From Allobosea sp. Root483D1 (GTDB lineage Bacteria; Pseudomonadota; Alphaproteobacteria; Rhizobiales; Beijerinckiaceae), in contig NZ_LMJW01000017.1 in assembly GCF_001429505.1 (NCBI RefSeq), positions 118,384 to 157,570 on the forward strand: DNA of 39,187 nt, written 5' to 3'. Positions 17,816 to 25,582 of this stretch are shown here, piece by piece. Position 1 is the stretch's first letter. Each line of letters starts with the position of its first letter. The notes beneath the pieces are model-generated. The model did no database searches. It was given only the letters and a program-made list of their open reading frames with translations, and was not told the DNA's origin. The position numbers were made by a program, and so were the translations under genes.

Positions 17816-18022
17816 TCTGTGCGCAGTTAAGTCTCAGGAAAACTCAACATAAGAACCGCCGCCGGCGTATTGTCCTTAGGTACAGGTTCTCGTCGCGCCG
17901 GATCGTTTAGTATTGCCCTTCAGTCTCGACAGAAATTAATCCGGCGGCAGAGCCTCGACGGGCCTTCCGGAGACGGTCGGTGCTTACCCTGTCGGATAGC
18001 CTTGTTCATGGGGGTTCAAGTC

Positions 18023-18283
18023 ATGATCAAAAGCATCGCTTTCGGATTAACCTTGTTCCTTGGCTTGAGTATTATCACTGGCCTGATCGGTCTCCGATCA
18101 GCTTCGGCGTGCAATAGAACGGCTGGATGCGCCATGGATAGCTTATTGGAAGATCACATGATGATGCAGAACGGTAAGATGAAAGACGCGATGGCCGCAG
18201 GCAAAGACAATATCGATGCCTTCCACCGATTGCAGGAAGCTGAGCGGCGGTTCGGTGCGGGCGCGAGTGCACCAAGGCGGTGA
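18023..18283 (+). CDS. Small secreted helical protein of unknown function
   Basis: The 86-residue product has a signal peptide (MIKSIAFGLTLFLGLSIITG), then a Cys pair in CNRTAGC and a charged helical stretch rich in Met (SLLEDHMMMQNGKMKDAM) ending in LQEAERR. The start could also be ATG 18008, five codons upstream; neither has a strong ribosome site. The Cys pair and small size fit an oxidised periplasmic protein. I recall similar small proteins in related genomes but know no function. It is the first gene of the rightward group that includes DUF3300, DUF2950 and HdeA-type genes, about 100 bp before the next gene. Confidence 0.6.
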   Translation: MIKSIAFGLTLFLGLSIITGLIGLRSASACNRTAGCAMDSLLEDHMMMQNGKMKDAMAAGKDNIDAFHRLQEAERRFGAGASAPRR

Positions 18284-18381
18284 AACAAAGATGCCGCAAT
18301 CTAATACTGTCGGTTGCTAGGTAACTGCTTTCTCTGCCCGCCCACCCTCGACGCTCTGTATGGATCCGACGGAGAGAGGCG

Positions 18382-20055
18382 ATGTACCTTCGCATAGCTC
18401 TGGCTTGTCTCGTCGCGAGCGGATTGAGCCCTCGCGCGCTTGCCCAAACGCAAGCGCCTCAGCCCTCCTCCGCGACCGCAGCCACGGCAACCGCCGTGCC
18501 GAGCGAGCAGGTTCTGAGCAAAGCGCAGCTCGACGCGCTCGTCGCCCCGATAGCGCTGTATCCCGACGTGCTGGTGGCTCAGATCCTGATGGCCTCGACC
18601 TACCCGCTCGAGGTGGTACAGGCCGAACGCTGGGTTGCCGCCAACAAGCAGCTCAAAGGGGATCAGCTCACCGCTGCTGCCGAGCAGCAACCATGGGACA
18701 GCAGCGTCAAGGCGCTCGTCGCAGCGCCCGAGGTACTCGAAAGGCTGAGCAAGAATCTCGACTGGACCCAGAAGCTCGGCGACGCGGTCCTGGCCCAGCA
18801 GCCTGACCTGATGGACGGCATCCAGCGCCTGCGCTCGCGCGCGCATGAAGGCAAGAAACTCTCCTCCGGCTCACAGCAGACGGTGGTCGTCCGCCAGGAG
18901 AACGACAGGCAGATCATCGCGATCGAGCCGACGACACCCGAGACGATCTATGTGCCCCAATACGATCCGGCCGTCGTCTACGGCACGTGGCCCTATGCGG
19001 ATACGCAACCCTATTACTTTCCGGCTCCCGGCTACATCGCCGCCGGTGTGATCGCGACGGGGCTTGCCTTCGGCGCCGCGTACGGCTTGGGCCGCTGGGC
19101 CTCGAACGGCAATTACTGGGGCGGAAACATCAATTGGAACAACAACAACATCAATATCGACCGCAACCGGGTGACGCATTGGCAGCATAATCCGCAGCAC
19201 CGCCACGGCGTCCAATATCGCAACAACACCGTCCAGCAGCGCTTCGGCAACAACAACATCCGGGCGGGCAGCGAGGGGCGGATGGACTTCCGGGGCCGTG
19301 GCGGCGACCAGGTTCTGCGGCCCGGCGGCGGTGACCGCGGCCCGGGCGACATCCGGTCCGGCCCGCGCCCGGAGCAGCGGCCAGGAGGAGGACGGGTCGA
19401 CGCCGGCAACCGCCCGGGCCCCGGCGCCAATGTCGGCGACCGGCGAGCCGGCGATCGCGCCGGTCCCGGCCAGTCCAGGCCTGGCGGCGGCGCAGCAGGG
19501 CGGCCTGCGCAGCGCCCGTCCACCGCGCGCCCGGCCCAGCCCAGGCGTGACGGCGCCTTCGGCAATGTGCAGTCCGGCCGCGCCGCGAACATGCAATCGC
19601 AGCGCGGGCGGGCGAGCTACGCCAATTCCGGTGCCGCCCGCGGCATGGCTGGCCCCAGGCCGTCGGGCGGGCGCGGAGGCTTCAGCGGCGGCGGAGCCCG
19701 CATGGGCGGAGGACATATGGGCGGCGGAGCGCGCATGGGAGGCGGCGCAAGGGCGGGGGGCGGGGCACGGGCAGGCGGAGGCCGCCGGTCCGACATCGCG
19801 CTGAAAACCGATATCGAGCTCCTGGGCCGGTTTACGAACGGGATCGGCCTGTATCGCTTCGCCTATCACGGCTCCGGCAAGACCTATGTCGGCGTCATCG
19901 CCCAGGAGGTCCAGGGCGTGATGCCGCAGGCGGTGTGGCGTGGCGCGGATGGCTATCTGCGCGTCGACTACGACCGGCTCGGAGTGCGGTTTCAGACATT
20001 CGAGAAATGGCAGGCGTCAGGTGCGCCCCTGCCGGCCACGACGACATCGCACTGA
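18382..20055 (+). CDS. DUF3300 protein with Gly/Arg-rich linker and C-terminal S74-like (tail-fibre chaperone) domain
   Basis: The 557-residue protein is exported (signal peptide ending SPRALAQT). Residues about 45-280 form the DUF3300 domain: LDALVAPIALYPDVLVAQIL, YPLEVVQAERWV, TPETIYVPQYDPAVVYG and a hydrophobic GYIAAGVIATGLAFG. A low-complexity, Asn- then Gly/Arg-rich region follows to about residue 468. The tail SDIALKTDIELLG, YVGVIAQEVQGVMP and DGYLRVDYDRLG resembles the peptidase S74 intramolecular chaperone of phage tail spikes, including the Ser and Lys of the self-cleavage motif. The role is unknown; an envelope protein is likely. It starts a run of close genes with DUF2950 and HdeA-type proteins. 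Confidence 0.82.
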   Translation: MYLRIALACLVASGLSPRALAQTQAPQPSSATAATATAVPSEQVLSKAQLDALVAPIALYPDVLVAQILMASTYPLEVVQAERWVAANKQLKGDQLTAAAEQQPWDSSVKALVAAPEVLERLSKNLDWTQKLGDAVLAQQPDLMDGIQRLRSRAHEGKKLSSGSQQTVVVRQENDRQIIAIEPTTPETIYVPQYDPAVVYGTWPYADTQPYYFPAPGYIAAGVIATGLAFGAAYGLGRWASNGNYWGGNINWNNNNINIDRNRVTHWQHNPQHRHGVQYRNNTVQQRFGNNNIRAGSEGRMDFRGRGGDQVLRPGGGDRGPGDIRSGPRPEQRPGGGRVDAGNRPGPGANVGDRRAGDRAGPGQSRPGGGAAGRPAQRPSTARPAQPRRDGAFGNVQSGRAANMQSQRGRASYANSGAARGMAGPRPSGGRGGFSGGGARMGGGHMGGGARMGGGARAGGGARAGGGRRSDIALKTDIELLGRFTNGIGLYRFAYHGSGKTYVGVIAQEVQGVMPQAVWRGADGYLRVDYDRLGVRFQTFEKWQASGAPLPATTTSH

Positions 20056-20108
20056 TCGCAAGCGGTCCGGGCACTGACTCCAGAAATCGAAGGACGGAGG
20101 CCGATGAC

Positions 20109-21071
20109 ATGCTGAGGCTTACAGCCCGTTCCGCCCGGCGCCTCCTATGTCCGGCGCTGGCGAGCTTCCTCGTCTCGATCGCGAGCGCCGAGGCGCAGGA
20201 GCTCTTCAAGACACCTGAGGACGCGGCCTCCGCGCTGGTCTCCGCCGCGCGCGACAACAATCTGCAGCGCCTGTATTCGATTCTCGGAGCCAATGGTCCG
20301 AAGATCGCATCGTCCGGTGACCGCGTGCTGGACGCCGCAGACCGCCAGCGCTTCGCCTCGGCCTATGACAGCCGCCACTCGATCAACCAGCAGGGCAATT
20401 CCGCGACGCTCCTCATCGGCCAGGACGATTTCCCGTTCGCGATCCCGCTGGTGCGCGCCTTCGGTCACTGGAAGTTCGACACTCGGGTCGGATACCGCGA
20501 GATCACGCTGCGGCGGCTCGGTCGAAACGAGCTCAATGCGATTCAAACCTCCCTCGCCTTCATCGACGCCCAGCAAGACTATGCCGCGAAGGACCGCGGC
20601 CAGGGCGCCGGCACCTATGCACAACGGATCGTCAGCAGCGAAAAGGCGAAGGACGGCCTGTACTGGGAAGCGGCCCCCGGCGAGGAGGAAAGCCCGCTCG
20701 GCAGGCTCGCGGCAGATGCCGCCGCCGAAGGCTATCGGACGAGCCAGCGACCTCAGCCCTTCCACGGCTATTTCTACAAGGTTCTCAAGCGTCAGGGGAG
20801 TGCGGCCCCGGGCGGCGCGATCGACTACATCGTCGGCGGCAAGATGATCGGCGGCTTCGCGCTGCTTGCCTATCCAGCCGAATACGGCCGATCCGGGGTG
20901 ATGAGCTTCATCACCAGCCACGCCGGGACGATCTACCAGAAGGACCTCGGTCCGGGCACCCGATACACGGCAGCGCGCATGACCCGCTTCGATCCCGGAC
21001 GGGGCTGGGACAAGGTCTCGCCGGATGATCTCAAGCCAGCCGATGTCGGCACGGCAGGCAATCGACCCTAG
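20109..21071 (+). CDS. DUF2950 domain protein, exported
   Basis: The 320-residue product has an N-terminal signal (ARRLLCPALASFLVSIASAEAQ) and the DUF2950 pattern: FKTPEDAASALVSAARDN, LLIGQDDFPFAIPLVR, YFYKVLKRQG and GKMIGGFALLAYPAEYG. ATG 20109 is chosen because it begins the signal peptide and follows CGGAGG; the frame itself is open further upstream through the end of the preceding gene. DUF2950 genes are often found next to DUF3300 genes, as here, which suggests a joint periplasmic or surface role; no biochemical function is established to my knowledge. It is 53 bp downstream of the DUF3300 gene and 39 bp upstream of the first HdeA-type gene. Confidence 0.85.
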   Translation: MLRLTARSARRLLCPALASFLVSIASAEAQELFKTPEDAASALVSAARDNNLQRLYSILGANGPKIASSGDRVLDAADRQRFASAYDSRHSINQQGNSATLLIGQDDFPFAIPLVRAFGHWKFDTRVGYREITLRRLGRNELNAIQTSLAFIDAQQDYAAKDRGQGAGTYAQRIVSSEKAKDGLYWEAAPGEEESPLGRLAADAAAEGYRTSQRPQPFHGYFYKVLKRQGSAAPGGAIDYIVGGKMIGGFALLAYPAEYGRSGVMSFITSHAGTIYQKDLGPGTRYTAARMTRFDPGRGWDKVSPDDLKPADVGTAGNRP

Positions 21072-21110
21072 CTCTCAGTTTCATCCAGTCATCAACGCAG
21101 GAGAATGAAG

Positions 21111-21401
21111 ATGAAAGTAGCGTCTCTGGCTCTCTCAGCTACTCTCTGCTTCGGAACGAGCGTAGCCGAAGCGCAAGTCATGGTCGACATGTCCAAGATG
21201 ACATGCGGGGATTATCGCAAGCTCCCGCCCAACACGGCAAAGGTCGTGACAGCCTGGATGAGCGGCTGGGCCAATCAAAAACGCGGCTTCAACAAGATCA
21301 ACCTGACGGCACATCCGCAGAACGTCGCCGCGGTGGAACGCTACTGCAACTTCAATTCGAGCGCGACGCTGATGTCTGCGATCGAGAAGTCCCTGCCCTG
21401 A
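21111..21401 (+). CDS. HdeA/HdeB-family periplasmic acid-stress chaperone, copy 1
   Basis: The 96-residue exported protein has a signal peptide ending VAEAQ and the mature pattern of the HdeA/HdeB family: DMSKMTCGDYRKLPP, VVTAWMSGWANQ, and VERYCNF with LMSAIEKS. The two cysteines (in MTCGDY and ERYC) match the disulfide pair of HdeA. HdeA proteins unfold at low pH, bind denatured periplasmic proteins and release them on neutralisation. ATG 21111 is preferred over 21105 because AGGAGA at 21099-21104 then has normal spacing. It is followed closely by a second family member, as HdeA and HdeB are paired in enteric bacteria. Confidence 0.85.
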   Translation: MKVASLALSATLCFGTSVAEAQVMVDMSKMTCGDYRKLPPNTAKVVTAWMSGWANQKRGFNKINLTAHPQNVAAVERYCNFNSSATLMSAIEKSLP

Positions 21402-21421
21402 ACGCGATGAGGAGACCGACC

Positions 21422-21712
21422 ATGCTCAAGACGCCCCTCGCTGCAGCCGCCCTGGTTGTCGGCCTCCACCTGCCCGCGAGCGCCCAGGTCATCTTCGATA
21501 TGAGCGTCGTGACCTGCAAGCAGTACACCGCCGCCAGCCGCGACCAGGCCGAACTCCTTGGAGCCTGGATGAGCGGTTACTTCAGCGCATCAAAGGACAT
21601 CAATATGGTGGACTTCCGCTATATCGAGCGGAACGTGAAGAAAATCACGAGCTACTGCAAATCCCACCGGAACGAGACCTTGATGACAGCGGTCGAGAAA
21701 AACGCCCGTTGA
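21422..21712 (+). CDS. HdeA/HdeB-family periplasmic acid-stress chaperone, copy 2
   Basis: The 96-residue protein starts with a signal peptide (MLKTPLAAAALVVGLHLPASAQ) and continues FDMSVVTCKQYTAA, LLGAWMSGYFSASKD, NVKKITSYCKSH and ETLMTAVEKN. The two-cysteine pattern and AWMSGY core are shared with copy 1, but the sequences differ at many positions, so it is an old duplication. Having two family members with different sequences may widen the pH range, as proposed for HdeA and HdeB. It starts 20 bp after copy 1, with GAGGAGA upstream of the start, and is in one transcript with it. Confidence 0.87.
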   Translation: MLKTPLAAAALVVGLHLPASAQVIFDMSVVTCKQYTAASRDQAELLGAWMSGYFSASKDINMVDFRYIERNVKKITSYCKSHRNETLMTAVEKNAR

Positions 21713-21794
21713 CGCTTGCGCCCCGGTCGAAGGGCGGCCAGGCACCGCCACTCTGGCGGCGCGCGTGTATCGTGCTTCTTCATTGGAGGCTCCG

Positions 21795-23465
21795 GTGATT
21801 GGTGGCATTCCGATGCTGGCCGGGCTGGCCGGCTACCAGCGGAGGTGGCTGCGGTTCGACATCACTGCAGGCCTCGCGGTCGCCGCGGTAGCCATTCCCA
21901 GCGCCGTCGCCTATCCGGCCATCGCGGGGCTTCCGGCCGAAACCGGCCTCTACGCGAGCATTCTGCCGCTTGTCGGCTACGCCTTGCTCGGCCCGTCGCG
22001 CAAACTGATCGTCGGCCCGGATGCCGCGACCATGACCGTCCTTGCCGCGGCGCTGGCGAGCCTGCAACTGCACGATTCTGCCGAGCGGGTCGGTGCGGCG
22101 GCGGCACTGGCACTGCTCGTCGGCCTGTTTTGCCTCGTCGCCAGCAAACTCAGCCTCGGCGTCGTTGCCGCGTTCCTGTCGCGCCCCATCCTGATCGGCT
22201 TCATCAGCGGCATTTCAATCTCGATCCTGGTTGGGCAGATCGGACGTTTCACTGGCGTGCGGATCGAGTCCGACGGCCTGCTGCCGCCGATACTGGAGAT
22301 TATCCGCAAGGCGGCGCAGATTCATTGGCTCTCCGTTGGCTTTGCTGCAGCCATGCTCGCTCTTCTCGCATGGCTGGCGCATCTGCGCTCTCCGATCCCC
22401 GGTCCCCTGGTCGTGGTCGCGCTCGCAGGCTTGGCATCGGCGCTTTTCGATCTCGAAGGCCGGGGGATGAAGGTCATCGGCAGCCTGCCGGAAACGCTCC
22501 CGACGCTGAGTTTTCCGGACTTCTCGCAGCTGCCGTTCAGGGAGCTTATACTCGGCGCGGGGGCGATCTGGCTGGTGGGCGTGAGCTCCGGCCTCGTCGC
22601 AGCGCGCAGCTTTGGCGCCCGCGACCGGTTCGACGTCAACGCAAACCGGGAGCTCGACGGCATCGGGGCGGCCAATCTCCTCTCCGGCCTGTTCAGCGGC
22701 TTCCCCGTGACGGTCACCGATTCACGCACCGCCATCAACATGTCCGCGGGGGGCCGCTCGCAGCTCTCGGCGCTGGTGGCCGCCGCCACACTGACGATAT
22801 TGCTGCTCTATCTTGGCGGCGCGCTACGCCTGCTGCCGACCCCCGCTCTTGGGGCGATCCTGGCTTTTGCCGCGCTCAGCCTGATCGACATGCAAGGGCT
22901 TCGCGAAACCTGGCGCATCAGCCGCATGGAATTCGTCTTCGCGTTCATCAGCATGTGGGGGGCGATCAGCCTCGGCGTGCTCAGCGGCGTCGTCATCGCG
23001 ATCGCCGGCACCCTGCTCTATGTGTTGCTGAACGAAATGCGCCCTCGCGAAGCAATGCTGGGGCGAATTCCCGGCCGGAGCGGCTTCTACAAGCTGCACC
23101 GATCGAAGGATGCCCGTCCGATACCGGGCATGGTCCTCTACATGATTCAGGGGAGCGTCCTCTTCTTCAACGCCGACTATGTCAGGTCGCGTATCCAGAG
23201 CATCGCGGACCAAGCGCCGCCGGGCACGAAATGGCTGGTACTCGATGCGAGTGCGATCGCGCGGATCGACTCGACCGGTGCCGTCATGTTCCGGGAATTG
23301 CATGGTGCTCTAGCCGAGAAAGGCCTGTTGTTGAGCTTCGCCGAGCTTCATGCCGATCCTCGCGATATACTCTCGCGCGCCGGCGTGCTCGAACCGCGGC
23401 GAGCCGATATGGTCTTCGAGGATCTGGAGGACGCCTGTCGCGCTTTCGAGGTCCGGACGTGCTGA
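21795..23465 (+). CDS. SulP-family anion transporter with C-terminal STAS domain
   Basis: The 556-residue protein has the SulP core: AIPSAVAYPAIAGLPAETGLYAS, LGPSRKLIVGPDAAT, PILIGFISGISISILVGQ and SGFPVTVTDSRTAIN in 11-14 helices, then a STAS domain (residues about 430-556) with VLDASAIARIDSTGA, the conserved phosphoacceptor-like serine region. Members move sulfate, bicarbonate, chloride or dicarboxylates. The start is most likely GTG 21795, with GGAGG 5 nt upstream; GTG 21765 and ATG 21813 are alternatives. It is last in the HdeA run (82 bp gap). Bicarbonate handling would fit acid stress, since the decarboxylases release CO2, but the substrate is not determined. Confidence 0.9.
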   Translation: MIGGIPMLAGLAGYQRRWLRFDITAGLAVAAVAIPSAVAYPAIAGLPAETGLYASILPLVGYALLGPSRKLIVGPDAATMTVLAAALASLQLHDSAERVGAAAALALLVGLFCLVASKLSLGVVAAFLSRPILIGFISGISISILVGQIGRFTGVRIESDGLLPPILEIIRKAAQIHWLSVGFAAAMLALLAWLAHLRSPIPGPLVVVALAGLASALFDLEGRGMKVIGSLPETLPTLSFPDFSQLPFRELILGAGAIWLVGVSSGLVAARSFGARDRFDVNANRELDGIGAANLLSGLFSGFPVTVTDSRTAINMSAGGRSQLSALVAAATLTILLLYLGGALRLLPTPALGAILAFAALSLIDMQGLRETWRISRMEFVFAFISMWGAISLGVLSGVVIAIAGTLLYVLLNEMRPREAMLGRIPGRSGFYKLHRSKDARPIPGMVLYMIQGSVLFFNADYVRSRIQSIADQAPPGTKWLVLDASAIARIDSTGAVMFRELHGALAEKGLLLSFAELHADPRDILSRAGVLEPRRADMVFEDLEDACRAFEVRTC

Positions 23466-23480
23466 CGGATTCAGCGCGGC

Positions 23481-24134
23481 TTAATCCGCCTGCAGGTCGC
23501 GTTCCCTGACGAGAATATCGGCGCTGACGACCAGCGCCCACAGCGGAAAAATCAGGAAACTCCAGTCCACGACATGGCTGCCGAACAGGATGAAGGCAGC
23601 GGCGACGTATCCGGCCAGCGCCGTCCAGCGCGCCGTGATCCCGGTGCGCAGCAGGATCGTCGAAGCCGTCAGCAGGAAAACCCCGGCCATTTTCACCGCA
23701 TAGATGCTGGCGAGGTTATAGGCGAACGACCGTGCCCAGATGAAGGTCACCGAGCCGGTGAGCTCGCGAGGCAGGGCCGTATGGGCGACCAGGATCGCGC
23801 CAATGGCGGAGGCTGCGGTGAAGAGCAGCGCGACGAAGAGGAGCCCGCTCCCGAGAAAGACCGTGGCGAACAGCTTGTGCTCCTGCGCGCCCAGCTTGTC
23901 GCGCAGCACCCCCATGAACCACAGAAAGGCGATGCCGGCGAAGGGGATCAGGTTCAGCGCCAGCGCGACTTTCCAGGCCTGCGCCCTGAGCCAATCGCCA
24001 GGATCGCGTGGATGCACCCGCAAGGTCTGCAGCATCAGAAAGATCGACGTCAGCAGCAGGACCGAAAACAGGATTCCAGCCACTGCGGCGGCTCGCGGCG
24101 TCTTCAGTCCAGCGGGTGCACCCTGAAACGACAC
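23481..24134 (-). CDS. Integral membrane protein of unknown function (about six helices)
   Basis: The 217-residue protein consists almost wholly of hydrophobic helices: AAAVAGILFSVLLLTSIFLM, VALALNLIPFAGIAFLWFMG, FLGSGLLFVALLFTAAS, SIYAVKMAGVFLLTAS, LAGYVAAAFILFGS and FPLWALVVSADIL. One short Arg/Asp-rich segment (RVHPRDPGDWLRAQAWK) lies after the first helix. No catalytic motif is visible. It is convergent with the SulP gene (15-bp gap) and 40 bp downstream of the response-regulator gene on its own strand, so it may be controlled or cotranscribed with it. Confidence 0.75.
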   Translation of the reverse strand: MSFQGAPAGLKTPRAAAVAGILFSVLLLTSIFLMLQTLRVHPRDPGDWLRAQAWKVALALNLIPFAGIAFLWFMGVLRDKLGAQEHKLFATVFLGSGLLFVALLFTAASAIGAILVAHTALPRELTGSVTFIWARSFAYNLASIYAVKMAGVFLLTASTILLRTGITARWTALAGYVAAAFILFGSHVVDWSFLIFPLWALVVSADILVRERDLQAD

Positions 24135-24174
24135 GGCGTGCTCCTGTCAGCTCCACCGCCCGCGAGCTCTTGCG

Positions 24175-24795
24175 TTATGCGCCCACGTTTCGCAGCAAAC
24201 CGAGCCGTTCGGCACAGGACACCAGCTCGGCCACGGAGCGGACCTCCATCTTCTCCATCACCTTGTGGCGGTGGGCCTTCACTGTCCGCTCGGTGGTGCC
24301 GAGCTCGAAGGCGATTTGCTTGTTCATCTTGCCGCGGACCACGAGGTCGAAGGCCTCGCGCTCTCGCGGTGTCAGCTGCTTCAGCCGCGCCAGACGCTGC
24401 CTTGCCCAGCATTCCTGCGCGCTGACGAGGCGGTGGCGCGCGATGACCCGGTCGATGGCGTCGATGAACTCGTCATACTCCACTGGCTTCGGCAGGAAGT
24501 CTTCGGCGCCGGCCCTGATCGCCCGAACGGTCGTGCGGATATCGCTGTCACCCGCCAGGAAGATCACCGGCAGGCTCGAGCCCGCCGCGATCAGGCGATC
24601 GCGAAGACCGGGACCGCCGACACCCGGAATCTGGACGTCGATGACGATGCAGCTTTCAACGCTGCTGTCAGGAAGATGGCTCAGAATCTCATCTGCGCTG
24701 CGATAAGCCTGAATCCGGTATCCTGACGCCTCGAGAACCGGGCCGATCCTCGCCTGGAAGGCCGCATCATTGTCGACGAGATGTACAAGGGCCAT
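24175..24795 (-). CDS. FixJ/NarL-type response regulator (receiver + LuxR HTH), orphan
   Basis: The 206-residue protein has a receiver domain (VDND acidic pair at residues 8-10, phosphoacceptor Asp53 in VIDVQIPG, Lys in FLPKPVEYDEF) and a C-terminal LuxR HTH (LTPREREAFDLVVRGKMNKQ, TERTVKAHRHKVMEKM). The spacing is that of FixJ/TodT-type regulators. ATG 24795 is preferred over 24798 and 24852, as AAGGGGG then sits 5 nt upstream. No histidine kinase is encoded anywhere in the window, so its partner is elsewhere or signalling comes from a hybrid kinase. Targets are unknown; the neighbouring membrane and secreted-protein genes are candidates. Confidence 0.9.
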   Translation of the reverse strand: MALVHLVDNDAAFQARIGPVLEASGYRIQAYRSADEILSHLPDSSVESCIVIDVQIPGVGGPGLRDRLIAAGSSLPVIFLAGDSDIRTTVRAIRAGAEDFLPKPVEYDEFIDAIDRVIARHRLVSAQECWARQRLARLKQLTPREREAFDLVVRGKMNKQIAFELGTTERTVKAHRHKVMEKMEVRSVAELVSCAERLGLLRNVGA

Positions 24796-24848
24796 CATAT
24801 CCCCCTTATTCGTCGTGCTGCTTGCAGGGCGCCGGGCCGATGTCGCCA

Positions 24849-25331
24849 TCATGGCGCGCGCCCAAGCGAGATCCGCTGATCAGGGACTCTGCCGCGATCC
24901 GTCGTGGTCAGATCCTGCAGACCACAGCGCTTGTACTTCGCAGCGACGCCGCCATCGGACGTGGAGTAGCGATGCAGGCCGCCATCCGGCATCGGCGCGA
25001 GAATGGCATGGGCGGTGTCGCTCGTGATCGAGGTCGTGCAATGGAGGGTCAGGGCCTGCCGGTCACCCGTCACCAGGACCTTGACGATCCGGCGGGTCGC
25101 GAGCGAAGTCGACAGTCGCCTGCCGGTGATGATGAAGGCTGGGATGAAGGCATTCGCGGGCCGCTTGAAGCCGATGCCATTGCGCGTGGGAGCAAAAACA
25201 CTGCCGCAGGCAAGGTCGCCATCAAGCCAGGCCCCCTGAAGATCGCGCGTCTGCGCCAGGGCATCAGGCACCGGCGCAAACATGGCGATGGGAAGCAGGT
25301 GCAGCGCCGCACGACGAAGTATTGCGATCAT
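24849..25331 (-). CDS. Small exported protein of unknown function
   Basis: The 160-residue product has a signal peptide (MIAILRRAALHLLPIAMFAP, cleavage near DALAQ), then a probably beta-rich domain with three cysteines (LACGSVF, LHCTTS, YKRCGL), aromatic and Gly-rich turns and a basic tail. ATG 25331 has GGAGGGAG directly upstream, which decides the start although the frame is open to 25427. I do not recognise the family. It lies 53 bp upstream of the response-regulator gene on the same strand and downstream of the second CadC-like gene on the same strand after a 250-bp gap. Confidence 0.6.
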   Translation of the reverse strand: MIAILRRAALHLLPIAMFAPVPDALAQTRDLQGAWLDGDLACGSVFAPTRNGIGFKRPANAFIPAFIITGRRLSTSLATRRIVKVLVTGDRQALTLHCTTSITSDTAHAILAPMPDGGLHRYSTSDGGVAAKYKRCGLQDLTTTDRGRVPDQRISLGRAP

Positions 25332-25582
25332 GGCTCCCTCCGCGCCAGCTGCGACATCGCCCGCTTGCGATGCGCCCGCATCGGCGAGCATCTCATCAAT
25401 GCGTGTCGGGCCCCCGCGAAACATCATCGCGCCTCCGTCCGATCACATGCGACCGGCCGTTCCCCCGACTGGTGCGTTCGGCAGCACTCAAGGCCGCATC
25501 GCCCCCTTGCAGGTAGTATTTTACGGTACGCTACGCGATCGGAGCTCATGATTGATCGCAAGCTCGAGGTCGCAGCCCCGGG

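Noticed and set aside
23466..23490. Possible terminator between SulP and the convergent membrane-protein gene
   Set aside because: GGATT and AATCC can pair, but the stem is short and there is no T tract.
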